From Erigeron canadensis (taxonomy: Eukaryota > Streptophyta > Magnoliopsida > Asterales > Asteraceae): a stretch of 64,000 nucleotides of DNA. A model generated the notes under the pieces. That model did no database searches. It saw nothing but the letters and a program-made list of their open reading frames with translations, and had not been told where the DNA came from. Position 1 is the stretch's first letter. Each line of letters opens with the position of its first letter. This document shows positions 35,195-47,238 of the stretch, in pieces. The DNA is taken from assembly GCF_010389155.1 (NCBI RefSeq), contig NC_057762.1, positions 3,211,513 to 3,275,512 on the forward strand, written 5' to 3'. The position numbers and the translations under genes are program-made.

Positions 35195-35541
35195 TTGAGT
35201 TGAGCTTGTGTATGTTGAACTTTATCGGTTGCCTATAAAAAACATGGTTTTTAGTGGATACTTTTGACCTATTGAGTATTGAAAATTAACCTATGTTTGT
35301 TGTGTTAAGATCAACCTCAATTTAGCTCATCACGCTTAGTTGCAGACTTGCAGTCCTAGTTGTCCATATTGACTTGCATTCATTTGTGTTCTTAAATATT
35401 CTAAAAGTTAGAATTTCATCTGATGCGTATCCAATTACATTGTACAAACACTCTTATTTTCGTAATGGCATTCTAATCTACATCTACTCCTAATTTATAC
35501 GCATGCCTATAAAACTCTGTGCTCTCAAAAAATCACCTTAT

Positions 35542-35661
35542 AGGTCAAATACCTTATCAATGTATTAGTAACCCCATTCCACAACTTATAGTACGCAAAT
35601 GAGGTCAAATACCTTATCAATGTACCAGTAACCCCATTCCACAACTTATAGTACACAAATG
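35542..35661. repeat. Tandem duplication of 60 bp
   Basis: Copies at 35542-35601 and 35602-35661 share AGGTCAAATACCTTATCAAT and ACCCCATTCCACAACTTATA, with three or so differences. It lies 350-480 bp beyond the stop of the SKS gene. Confidence 0.9.
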
Positions 35662-36017
35662 ATAGTTTGTAGATTTAGCATTCACATCGACATATAAATG
35701 TGCAAGCTGCAAATCTGCAATGTAACATCCATGGCTAAATTTACTGGTAAATACAAGTCATAAAGTTACAATTTTGTTTATTATTATATATAGGAAAAAG
35801 TACACTCATATATATAAATGTAGATGAAGAAAAAGAATTGTGACCTTGAGATGAGGTCATAAAACAGTTCTAGCGATATACTAACTTTTCAGGTAGTGCT
35901 TACATAGCACCACAAGCATAAGTTACACAAACCGAAATGAATTTAATTATGCTAAGTGGAAACTCATGTCTAAACTCGGCTCAAAATGGCCAATCTGGAT
36001 ATTTCATTCTATTTGGA

Positions 36018-39000
36018 TTATAGAGGCCGTGTGTGGCGGCCAGCTGCCTTCCCGCATAGTCGTGCATTCTTTGGGATTGGATATTCGTCCCTAATGGAGC
36101 CCGAGTTTGTGTATACACGTAGGTAAAATTGTTCCCCGAGGTATTGTCGTGCCCAGTATTCAGTCCTCACATTCCACATCCCCACATTATCAAGTGCAAC
36201 GTAAAGAGCGGACCATGACTTTGGGTAAACCTGCAGCATGCAAAAGCAATTTTAAACGATGTTCATGGTAAAATGGTTGCTATATTTTGATTTCAAATGT
36301 TAAAAAAGTTAATAATCTTGGAAGACAGTCGTCTTAGGCCCAACACTTGAAGTGGCAAAATGGGTGGGTGAGGTAAAAAGAGGTAAATTTTGCCGGTTCT
36401 TGAAATAAAAAGCTTTTTAGGTTTTGTGTATTCAAAATACACTCCGATTGTTTTCAATTGGTTGAAACACTAGAGTAAAGCGTATAGCTTGAATCGACCC
36501 ACTTGTAAGTAATGGGTCGAAATTGTAACCTCTAGATTCAATAAAAGTGAAAAGAAAAGTAGTTGTTTCTCGGTACCTGAATTGTGCTACGTGCAACCCC
36601 ATCTCGAAGGTTATAACCATTCCTACTAGCTTGAGTCCATTGTCCCCCATCCATTCTGTATTTCACAAATAAAACCACGTTAAAGCACAACAAGATGACC
36701 CGTTTCAAACAAAACTCATTTATGATTGTTTCCCGACCCATCTCCCACTTGGCAATTTGGCACCTTCAGTCCGTGACACTTGAGATTAAGAACATAAATG
36801 ACAATGTCTGCTTACCCGACAACAAAGAACTGGTAGCCATCAAGGTGATAGCTAAGAACAATGTCGGAAGGATTTTCAAAGACAATCTCAACAAAAGATC
36901 TGTAATCAGCCCCCATAACCGATGTATCTTGATAAAGGCCACCTCCAGTTGGTCTATCGGATATGCTTCCAACGCGAAAAACTCCACCAATGTTAAAATA
37001 ATCAGCAAGCTTGAGGGGGGTGTCAGCTGGGGTGAATGAGACACTGTTGAGTCCATATCGTTGCTTGCCATTAACTTGACCAGAAGAACTTTGGATAATG
37101 ATGGTTTTGCTAACGGGAATCATGCCGTAGTGGTATGAACCTTGTGGATTTGGTCTAGGTCCGCTTGCTGTAAGATTGGTCCTGTAATTGTTAAGATCTA
37201 TTAATACCATTTTAAGGATATAATTTAGTTCTCTTGACCTCTTAACAAGTTAAAAGTCAAATAAAAGAGGTAATAAGTCATGATTATTTTGGCAAAGTTA
37301 TGTAATAAAAATTGTTGTTATTGGATATTGGTATGTCAGTCACTAATTACTTTTAGAAAGTTGTAAGTATTGGACAAAAAGTGGTTCAGGTCAACCCAAC
37401 CCAACCCACTGTGACCCGTTACCCAACCCTTCCAATTTGTTACCAGATACAGTTGAACATGAAAAGTCATGTCATATTTGGTGCATTAGCCATTATTCCA
37501 TTAAGATTTGGAAGACTCCAAAATGGACGCATCTCTTTCATTAGACAAACTAGTGGCTCATGATAAATGTGTCCGTCGACATATGGCCCAACCTCAAAAG
37601 GAATGGAAAAAGGACCCCAATACAGGGTCATAAGTAGAAATATGACAACTTTTGTCAAGGGAGTAAACTTGAACAAAATGGCCCGTATGTGGGGCGAGGC
37701 AAAGGACAATAAGTGCCCTAACAACTATTCATCTCACATGGACCATCAGAATTTATGCATATGGTTAGTTTTAGAAGTCACAAGGGTAACAGGTTAAATA
37801 TAAGTCTATGATTAAACTAGCTATAGTTTTAGGACGAGTTAAAACACGACAGCTCAGTTCAGGTTGGGCTGACCTGCTAACACTAGCTTTTTATTTGACC
37901 TGTATGAACCATTTCATTTTTTGTGTCATCCTTTACCTTGACTTGTTTGAACCATCTCATTCTTAGTAACAATTATGGACATAATATCTACTATAAATCG
38001 GCCTATTCATCATCAGTTATATAAAAACAAACACGAGTAGGATCTGTCTATAGTGTGTGTGTCAGGAAGTTCTTGCCAAATATATGAAGACTTAAAAATT
38101 TAAATGAGTAAGAAGATAACAAAAATGGACCTGATGGAACGAGCCTGGTTAAGAGACCAGTCGACTTGAATGGTAGGTCCACCAGGGATTGGCCCTGAGA
38201 CTTTGCCCGCAGAGTTGGAGTAGTGAAGTACACCGGTTGTTGTGAGGATAGGTGTGGTGAACCGGGAGGACACAACAATGTAGTAATCTTGACCTGGTTG
38301 GTCAGCTGTAAACAGCACAGAATACGACTGTCCACAATGAACATCTAAAGACGAATATGTTTGTTGGACTGTATGTGTTCCTTCCACCTCTACTAATTTC
38401 ATCTTGTGGTTTTGAATGCGGAAGTTGAGGGAGTTTTGCAATCCCACATTTGATATCCTTAGCCTGTAAGTTTTTCCTGTTTGCAAAAAGAAAACATTAT
38501 TCGGTATATACTTTTTTATGTACATTATGCATATATATATTGTTTTGTGTTGATTTTTGATCAAGCTCACCTTGTTCAACATTGAAAGAGGCGCCATTTG
38601 GTCCGCGTCCATTGATGAGAATTCCGGCTGGGAAAGGGATCCTGTGACCTGCATCTAGAACTCTTCTCAAGGTCTGCAACAATTGAAATAACCTTGTTAC
38701 AAAAAGTCATGCAAAATTGAAATTACTTTGAGATCATAAATCATGACCATAAGAAATTCATATAAACTGTGCCAAACACATAGTCATTCTATCAAATATT
38801 GGCACTGACAGTACATAAATGTAACTCATTTAAATAAGTATTCAGTTTTCCTACAAGTTCATTTGTATTTCAAAATGGTAGGTTGGTTAAAGTCGCGATA
38901 ACATGTCATTTAAGATGGTATGCCACCATATTTTTTACATATCGAATACTTAGGGAATATACATAGAAATCTTTCTCATTATCATCTTAAAAAAAGAGTT

Positions 39001-42000
39001 CGGATCGAATAAAGTATATGTCATATGGGAAGACAAATTGTAACTCTAATGATCATATATGTAACAACAATAAACCATATTACATACTGCTTTTTTGGGT
39101 AAAATACATCACAATTCCTTAACCTTAACCTTAACCTTAGCAATATATAAGTTTGAGAAGCTTTGACTTTTTGAAACTTTACATTTGACATCTAAATATT
39201 GATGTTTAATAACTATCTTGAAATAACTAAACACTAATTACTAATATTTACCCTTAAAATAAATATTCTAAATAGGGAAATATGTATAATGTTAACCACC
39301 CCGCAGATGTCAATAAAGGGAAAATGACAAAAAGTGGGTCTGGGCTGGAGTAAGCATTTAGCTAAAGCTTGCACATGGATCATATAGGGGTTCCTCTCAC
39401 TCTCAATTATATGGGTCCAACTTATATACTCCGTATTTATTCTATTTATCTATATTCATTGTCAATAATTAATCCATGTGAAACTAATACAAAAAGCGAC
39501 TGGGATAATTAAACTCGCGGTACTAGCTGTAAATAACATTTCAATAAAGTTTTTTTTTTTTAACGACAAACAAAACACATTTTATTAAAACACATTTTAT
39601 TCTCTCAAGTATAAATAACTTGACTAATCAAGTTAGAGCAATCTTAACCGTTGATTTATAATCAAGTGTTAAGATCAAAAGAAGATACTTTAATCTTAAC
39701 GCTTGATTATAAATCAAGGGTCAATGTTTAACCAACTTGACTACAACGATAACACATAATATAGGAACCCGGTATACAACTAACCAATATGAAATGAATA
39801 TATATCATTCATATATTACGAAACAAACATTAAATGATTTCAAATATAATAGAATAAAGACACTTAAGTATACATATTTAAAATTGGAAGGTGTAGTTAG
39901 TGATATAATTTTCAGATAGTGTAGTGTATTGTAGTGAGCTAATTATCCAAAAAGAAACTTCATAGGTGGTAGTGTTCTAGTTTTGGTGGTGGGACCCAAG
40001 TTTGTCATTTAAGGCCCAAACAAGATGGCAATAAAGTGACGGTAGCCCAGCTGTCGTAGGCCCAGGCCAGTATTTCATTAACAACCAAAAAAGTGACCGA
40101 CAAGTTAACACACTAGTGAGTCAATGGTGTTTTTAACGTGATAGCAAATTATCAAGCATCTTATATTTAAAACATATATTTTATATTTAAAATAATCTTA
40201 AGAGAAATTTTAATTCGTAGCTTGAATTTTAATAGCCTTAAGGTGATATTATTATAGCTTTAAAATTGGGTACAGAATTAAAGGCTTTTACAAAGAATGT
40301 GCAGGAAAAATGGTTGTATGGTTATTTTATTAAAATGTATATTAAACTATGCTTAATCATTAGATTCATACTTGTAAAATAATCGAAGGTGAATGTAAGG
40401 AAACGGGTCAGGATTTTTTCAAGTTACCTCAACTTGAGAGATAAAGTCGGGCGATCTTAACCATCGGATTAATAGTTAAGATTTAATGATTACTCTAACC
40501 AGGAGCGGAACCAGTAGGAGGACTGGTGGCTTGGTAGGTGCTTAGCCCTGCCGACCAAAGCTAACTCATAGCCGACCAGTATAAAGGTCTTTTCGAACCG
40601 AGACACCCTCAACCTATAAGTATTTGATTTCTAAACATGACAGTGCAAGTAAAACTTTTACATTCGACCCATAAAAGTTACTATTGTCATAAAATTAAAG
40701 TTCACTAACATTTTATTAAATGGTTATGTTTTTTACTTTACGTTGTATACAACCATCGCGGAAACAATAAAGTTGAGTCTCCCTCAATATTAAATCCTGC
40801 CTTCGCTTCTAAGTCTTACTTTACCTTTCAAATTGAAATAACTTGAATATGATCTATACCTAAAGAAAAAGAAGTACGCAAGGGGCGTCTCACTTATATT
40901 TGGAGCATAAAACGAACCTATGAAATCGAAGTTTGCGTTAGAAGTTTTGCATACTAATATCCGAGTAGACTAACACGATTTACTTTTAACTTATTCGCAT
41001 ACAACTCATATGAAAACAGATCTCTATGTATAAGATATACACACAATTACAATTTACAAAGCCGAGAAGGGTTTAGAATCCTAACTTCAACAGCTCTAAT
41101 TTTTAACACCCTTAAACATGATACTAAGCAAGTATATTAGACACACAAATTATTACTCTTTAATGGAAAAACAATAATATTAGACACATATTACATATAT
41201 CATTGCTCTTAGAACGTTTGTGCTTATGTAAAAAAGCTAAAGGATTTAGAATGTAGCTTTTAATAACTTTTGCCTTTTGGTTTATTCTTATAGATCCATT
41301 AAATCTTTCAAACCTTGTTCATAATAATAATAATCTATTCTTTAACTTGAATAAAGGATTTTTAAGTTTTTGATAGAAAGGTCGTCAAACATTAAATATG
41401 ATTATATACTCCATATTATTTTTACCAAATACTTATTATAATGTAGATGGGACCAATAAATCAAGAGAGCTCAAAGTCGCTCATCCCAAAATAATATATG
41501 TGACAAGCCTACAATATTTGACGAAGAAACCAAACCTTCACGTAATTCGATATAAAGAAAAACAGGACCACTTCAAACACTTCGGTGCAAATTTAATGAA
41601 GCAAGTATAATAAGGCAAAGGGGGTCCTTTGACTTTTTATAAAATAGAAAAAAAAAAAAAAAAAAACTTAATAGTTTTATACAATTATATATCATTATTG
41701 ATAATCGCCGTAGAAAACACAAAATGCTATTGAAAATAAAAGCATGTTACTTCTATTTATGAGAGACCGTGAAAAAAAAAATGATACTACGTTTGAGCAA
41801 ATGCACAACACAATATAGGCAAGGAGTAGTACTTACCGTGTGGTTAGCTTTGTACCAATCTCCGATAAGAACAGTGTAGTCACCGGCGGGTTCATCAAAT
41901 GGGACAGGGATTCTAGGACGACTTAGAATCCTGATACCTCCAAACCCGCCCGCGGCTTTTTGAAAAGCTAGAGAAGGGAAATAGTAAAAGCTTCCAATTT

Positions 42001-45000
42001 GATCCTTGACTTGAAGAATGTATGTGAAGTTTTTACCCGGTGGAATTGGACATGTTGTGCCATAAACCCCGTCTTCAAATGAATTTCGCCTTTGTTGAAT
42101 TCCATTCCTATACAATCATCAAGAACCTACTTGGTTAAAAATGAAAAGCTATTCTCAATCCGCAAAAACAATGTGCATTTGGTCATTTGGTAATTAGACA
42201 AGGAACCCGAACCACATTGCTAGCATAAGCAACCTTATACACGTTACAAAATGATTACATATAAAGGATTTTAAAATTTAGGATATGAACAGTTTACAAT
42301 CTAAACGTATGTTTTGTTAGAGACCAATTAATTTTTGACTAAATTAATACATAAAAATTTGTTAAATTTTGATGCAATCTAAAAATGTGAAAGCATATGT
42401 TAAAATAAAATCGTTTTTATTTTTTATTTTTATTTTTACTTTTATACTCAACAGAGACGGTAAAAGATAAAACATGAACACAAACACAAACACAAACTTG
42501 TGAGTTTCACGTGTAATTCCAAACCGACACGTTAAATGACAAAAACACACAGGTGCACCGCATCTTACCTGCTTAAAGTACTACTACTACAGTGTGTATC
42601 TATCAAATATTAATTAATTAATTAAAATTTTTTTTCACCGAATCCAAATAATAATAAAGTAAAAAAAACAAACTGCAAAATTGTACAAGTGACCGTCTTA
42701 AAATGAGCGCCGATTTATCATGTTCCCATTTTGTGGAGCCAATGAGATCTAGTTAGACTATTGTTTTTGTGACCTAAACCTCAAATGTTGATGAGGCATT
42801 TTTGAAAAAGAAATGTTGGTACTTGATCAACAAAAACTTGTGTATAATGTTTTCTTATATGTTGATCATCTAATTATAGGGAAAAAACATCTATTTATAT
42901 AAAAAGAAATCTACTTATATAGAAATACTATGTAAAGAATTCTTTCTTTCTAAGTTATCAACCAACCAATTGTAGAATCTAATCACAGGATAAGTCAACA
43001 GGTATCCATTGTAATTACGAGGCTAGATTTTCTCTCATTACCTTTTTTTTATATGTTTTATAAAGATTTTAAGATATTAACAACCCAGGGCGGATTTCTT
43101 TAGGGGCCCGAGGGGACCCGGGTACCTTCAAATTTTTCAATCATTGGCATACTTTCATCCTTAATCATTCGAAAAAATATATTTCCTAGTGTTATTTTTG
43201 TGTTTTCGTGACTTTCGGTTCCCTTTGATTGCTTTTCTTAATGTTATATCTTGGTAATGTGACTTTTGGCCTTTCTACTATGAGTCAAGATCCGCCACTC
43301 ATGTTCACAACTAGATGATTATGAATATGGTTGGTAAAAGATGGAGCAACACCGTTTTAGAGATTTCTGTTTGTAGTTCTAACCAATTTCAACTATATCC
43401 TAGCAAAAGTTTAAAAAAGGGGAACATGTAACTCTATATATGACTGTATTTAATATGTAACACCATTATAGGTCAGGTCAACTAACATTTACTGTATCAC
43501 TCAATTATCCATAATTCCATATATATCATCATCTTGAAGACTATGTGAAAAGAAGATTATATTTAATTAAACATCACATCAATTACGAAAACGACTTAGA
43601 AAGGATATAACAAATTTTTTAGTATAAAAATAAATCGTTTAGCAATAAAAATACCAATAAATAATCTAAGGTTTGTCTTTAAAAGGCCAATGATTAAGAA
43701 GATTAGTTCAAATCATATATATGGTAGGTAGATTTGAGCTTTTAAGTGATGGAACTAAGCTACAGAAACTTTTTGGTCCACCAAAATTCATTATGTTTAT
43801 AGATGCGTACAAGTCTCTCTTGACCTTCACACTTTTATTTCACAATTTTAAAGTTATTCTATAAATGTTTATGAAAACATATAACACTAAACATCATATT
43901 TTAACAATGCTAAAATTAGTGAACTCTAACTAAGTAACTACGAGTATATTCATTTTGTAATAACTAAATTAACAGTAACAGTACGTGGACCAGTGATGTG
44001 AACTTATAAATAATAAACCATTTAAAACCATAACCAACAAATTTTAAAAAGTTGGAAGTATGTGCCTTGTGATTGAAGTGTCATTGCACTATATTACATT
44101 GGTAGTTAGTGTCACATAACTATGGCATAAATAGACAGGAAGTTTAAAGATATTGAAAATGGTTGGCCAAAATTAAACAAGAATAATGATACAACTATAT
44201 TTGTAAAACAAACAATGTAAAGCTTCACCAACCATGATAAATTGCTTCTTTATTTATTGAATCATTACCGAAAATAAATAAAAATGATAATAACTTGATA
44301 GATAACAAATGAAAGGTTAAGATTAAGAAAATTAAAAGAATGATTTTTAGAAATGTTTACACACCTATCAAACTAGTCACATATATCATCACTCCAAAAT
44401 AAACCGACTAAATGTGCCAAGATCGCGTATAGCGAGTCTCATATTCTATGATCAATGTACATTCTTAAAATATCCACAAACACCACACTATGTTCAAAAT
44501 ATATATTACTATGGATTAAAATATTAAACAGATTTCATTAACTAATGACCGTGTGTAATAGTAAAATACATTTAAACAAGTCTTAAAAAGACTCATATTG
44601 ATTTAACTTCAAAAAAGAAAAACAGAACATGTGAACATTTTATGCTGGTTTTGGATCTATTATATATTCCATTATTACTAAAAATTATATTAATTGAAAG
44701 AAATATAACAAGTTATTACCAGGATACAAGAAATGGCTCGGTTAAGCTGTTGAAAACATTGATAATAAGATTATCATTTGTAACAGAATGAATGTCTGGC
44801 CCAGGAAACTGTCCATTAATCAAAATGCCCTGCACACACACAAATTTTTCAAAACATTAGATCTAACAAAAGAACAACTTTAAAAAACTGAAATCTAACT
44901 CAAAGATCTCATTTTTTTAACATATACTTATAAATTTCACGTCTCTAAAATTTCAAGATAATGTAAGTAATAATGTACATATATTATGTATCTAACTACT

Positions 45001-45307
45001 AAAAATGATGCATTTGGTTTCAAACTCATAAAATGTATTGTTTCTTTATAAAATAAAATGTCTAAAGTCATTGTAGCAGCATTTGCTGTACACCTTCAGA
45101 GACGACCCTGTATTAAGATCTAGAACACACAAAAAAATGCATATATATACATATATAGAAAGAAAAAAGAACCTGTTGACGGACACCAAGGGGATAGATA
45201 TCACCATAAGTCACATTCCATGTAAAGAATCGGTACGGATCCTCAGCGCCAGCAATGGCGACAAGGACCGCACCGATTGCTAAACATACCGCGAAGTTTC
45301 GCGGCAT
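36018..45307 (-). CDS. SKU5-similar (SKS) multicopper-oxidase-like protein
   Basis: Eight exons on the minus strand: 45307-45173, 44829-44720, 42107-41837, 38673-38571, 38476-38131, 37181-36816, 36655-36577, 36230-36018. All have GT/AG borders and consistent phases, giving 540 residues, the usual SKS length. Residues 1-21 look like a signal peptide (cleavage near AIAGA/EDPYR), so the product is secreted to the cell wall. It fits the SKS4/5/6-like group often annotated as L-ascorbate oxidase homologues, and I see no GPI signal. Family sequences include GILINGQFPGPDIHSVTND, YGTTCPIPPGKN, GIRILSRPRIPVPF and DNVGMWNVRTEYWARQYLG. The copper-binding HWHG is replaced by SWNG, YHSH by YYFP, and the C-terminal HCH region has no ligands, so oxidase activity is not expected. 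SKS proteins act in wall expansion and directional growth. Confidence 0.92.
39651..39717. repeat. Perfect 25-bp inverted repeat
   Basis: TTGATTTATAATCAAGTGTTAAGAT-type arm at 39651-39675 pairs with 39693-39717 across a 17-bp spacer, with one mismatch at most (GTG against GCG). A related ATCTTAACC phrase nearby (39641) suggests a small decayed stem-loop MITE. Confidence 0.75.
40500..40811. mobile_element. Possible small TIR element in SKS intron 3
   Basis: AGGAGCGGAACCAG on the left resembles AGAAGCGAAGGCAG read inward from the right (10 of 14 positions). This type of GCGGA-rich end is shared with 43086-43300 and 60356-60540. No clear target duplication. Confidence 0.35.
42108..44719 (-). other. 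Intron 2 of the SKS gene (2,612 bp)
   Basis: Long AT-rich intron. It contains a possible TIR element at 43086-43300 and nothing else recognisable. Confidence 0.7.
43086..43300. mobile_element. Possible small TIR element in SKS intron 2
   Basis: The left CAGGGCGGATTTC is mirrored by GAGTGGCGGATCTTG read inward from the right, sharing GGCGGAT near the tip. GC-rich GGGGCCCGAGGGGACCCGGG follows the left end. The target duplication is not clear. Confidence 0.42.
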
Positions 45308-46233
45308 TGTTATTGGAATGAGTTGGAAAGGGAAAGAAGGTTGAAAAAAAAAGGTAAAGATAGGAATGAATTGGGGTGGATTTTGAAGTGCGGTACAGAG
45401 AGAGTTTAATTATAGAGAGTGAGGGCTATTTTGTATTGCTTTGTCGACTGTATATGAATGTGAGGGATTTGAGAGGGAAATTTATATAAAGTTAAAATAA
45501 TGTTTTCTTTGTGCTAAATGCATGTGGTGGATGTTTATTGATTTATTACTATTATTGTTAATAAATATTTTCGGTGGAATGTGTGTTTGTGCGAATATTA
45601 TCGAATTATTGCGGTGATTAACATGGGAATAGTTGATTTTTTGTATTTAAAAAGTCAAAATGCAAAGATCGTGTCTATTGATTAAGATAATTGACTGGTA
45701 TATATTGGTTTTACATTGTTTATAAAATGACTTATGATTACCATTGCAGTTACCTTTTTTTTTTTAGAATGGCACCATCGCAATGTTACCTCTCAAGTAC
45801 AAAACACAATAATCAGTTTATATTTTATTTTGATTTACATAGATGATCTTCTATTGTATCGTATAATGCAATAATTTTTTAAAGGTCTCGTTAAATACAA
45901 CCTTTAATTAGAGGCATAAAATAATCGTATATATAACTCCAAATTGAAGGATAAACTTTTGATATATAAAATATAAATATTTTTGTCCGCGTTAACTTCA
46001 TCCCTTAGGAGTATATTTAACATTTTCCTTTTCTTAAATGGTTTAAGTGTGCAATTTTGAAAAGTTTATAATTCATAACTAGGTTTATGGAAGAACGAAC
46101 ATCATCCTTTACAATTTAAATTCAAGAAAATGCAAAACAGTGTGCATCTTTAAATGGATGATGATAAATTTATAGTTTAATTAGTTAATATGGGGTTGGG
46201 TATTGTAAAACAAGTATTAAAATAAAATAAATT
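45308..46233 (-). promoter_or_regulatory. Upstream region of the SKS gene
   Basis: On the minus strand a TATATAAA-type box lies at 45482-45489 (plus-strand TTTATATAAA), about 175 bp before the ATG at 45307, a plausible promoter position. The remainder up to the retrotransposon is AT-rich with no coding content. Confidence 0.5.
46229..46233. repeat. Left target-site duplication of the copia element (AAATT)
   Basis: AAATT here is repeated exactly at 58902-58906, right after the other LTR. A 5-bp duplication is what copia integrase produces. Confidence 0.9.
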
Positions 46234-47176
46234 TGTTAGGTCAAAAATCGACTAAGTATAATTTGTTCAAAATAGTTGAAGCTCAGTGAAGAAAGCTTGC
46301 TCAGGATTCTAAAGTCATTCAGAATATAGCTCACTGAAGCTTCACTTCAGATTCAAAATCAACCAACACTGAAGACGTTCAGACGGAAGTCAAAGACTGA
46401 AGACTGAGGAAGAAGATCATCTCAGAAGCAGAGCTCAGAGAAGATCTTACCTGAAGTTGAATCTGAAGAGGCTCAGTGAAAAAGTACTTACAACACTTTT
46501 TCACTGATTACGAGGAAAGTCTTTTTGCAGCTTTAACTACCTTTACCCGGTTAATTTCTATCAACTTGGGATTGGGAAAGTTTTAGCAAAAGGTTGGGAA
46601 TAAAGTATGTCAAGTCACATCAAGAAACTTACATACTTTACCTTAAACAAGCATGTTATGGATTTGTCCCACGAATCCATCCAACCATATTTAGTACAAC
46701 ATATTTCCATGTCATCAGGACATGTTTTTCTATAAATATAAGACTTCTCACACTTGCAAATATTGCTTGGAACTTTGGCAATTGCAACGTGTGATATTAC
46801 TCTAAGTATTCTTACGAGTAATTCCTCGTCGCATAGATCATTTGTATTTCTAGGTTGTTTAGATACTTTCACAAGTGTGATTATCTTTGTTCCGCAACAA
46901 CTCTTGTATTTTGTTTATAAGCAATAAATAAAATACATTGAAAAGTACATCTCGACTCATTGCCATAATACTTGATTATATTTAGTAATTTATATAGTTT
47001 CAAGCAATTATACCTTATTACTCTTATCCATTATCTGGATCTTAATTCTAACTAGTCATATCTAGTTTCGATTTACTTGCCAGTCGGGTTACTTGATATA
47101 ACTTGTGATTACTATTGTCTAACCTTATATCTTGTTATATCTTGATCTCGTGTACATCTTGTTAGGTGGACTTACA
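46234..47176 (+). repeat. 5' LTR of the copia element
   Basis: 943 bp, TGTTAGGTC to GGACTTACA. A TATA box TATAAATA lies at 46731-46738 and the poly-A signal AATAAA at 46923-46928, giving a U3/R/U5 layout. The first 300 bp carries many CTCAGTGAA, TCTGAAG and TGAAGACT motifs, possibly enhancer repeats. Small frames in the LTR are not genes. Confidence 0.95.
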
Positions 47177-47178
47177 TT

Positions 47179-47190
47179 TGGTATCAGAGC
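47179..47190 (+). other. Primer-binding site (initiator tRNA-Met)
   Basis: TGGTATCAGAGC starts 2 bp after the 5' LTR and is the standard plant copia primer site. Confidence 0.95.
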
Positions 47191-47238
47191 TTCCCAGGTT
47201 AAATCATTAAGTTGTTATACCTGTTTTGATCCTACAAG

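Larger units (their letters stand above)
38674..41836 (-). other. Intron 3 of the SKS gene (3,163 bp)
   Basis: Long AT-rich intron with several repeat traces: a perfect hairpin at 39651-39717, four CCTTAA units near 39117-39139, and a possible TIR element at 40500-40811. Small frames in it have no family content. Confidence 0.7.

Noticed and set aside
39117..39139. CCTTAA repeats as an interstitial telomere
   Set aside because: Only about four units and not the plant telomere unit CCCTAAA.
46594..46872. Frames on both strands in the 5' LTR (repeated in the 3' LTR)
   Set aside because: LTR promoter and leader sequence; present twice only because LTRs are copies.
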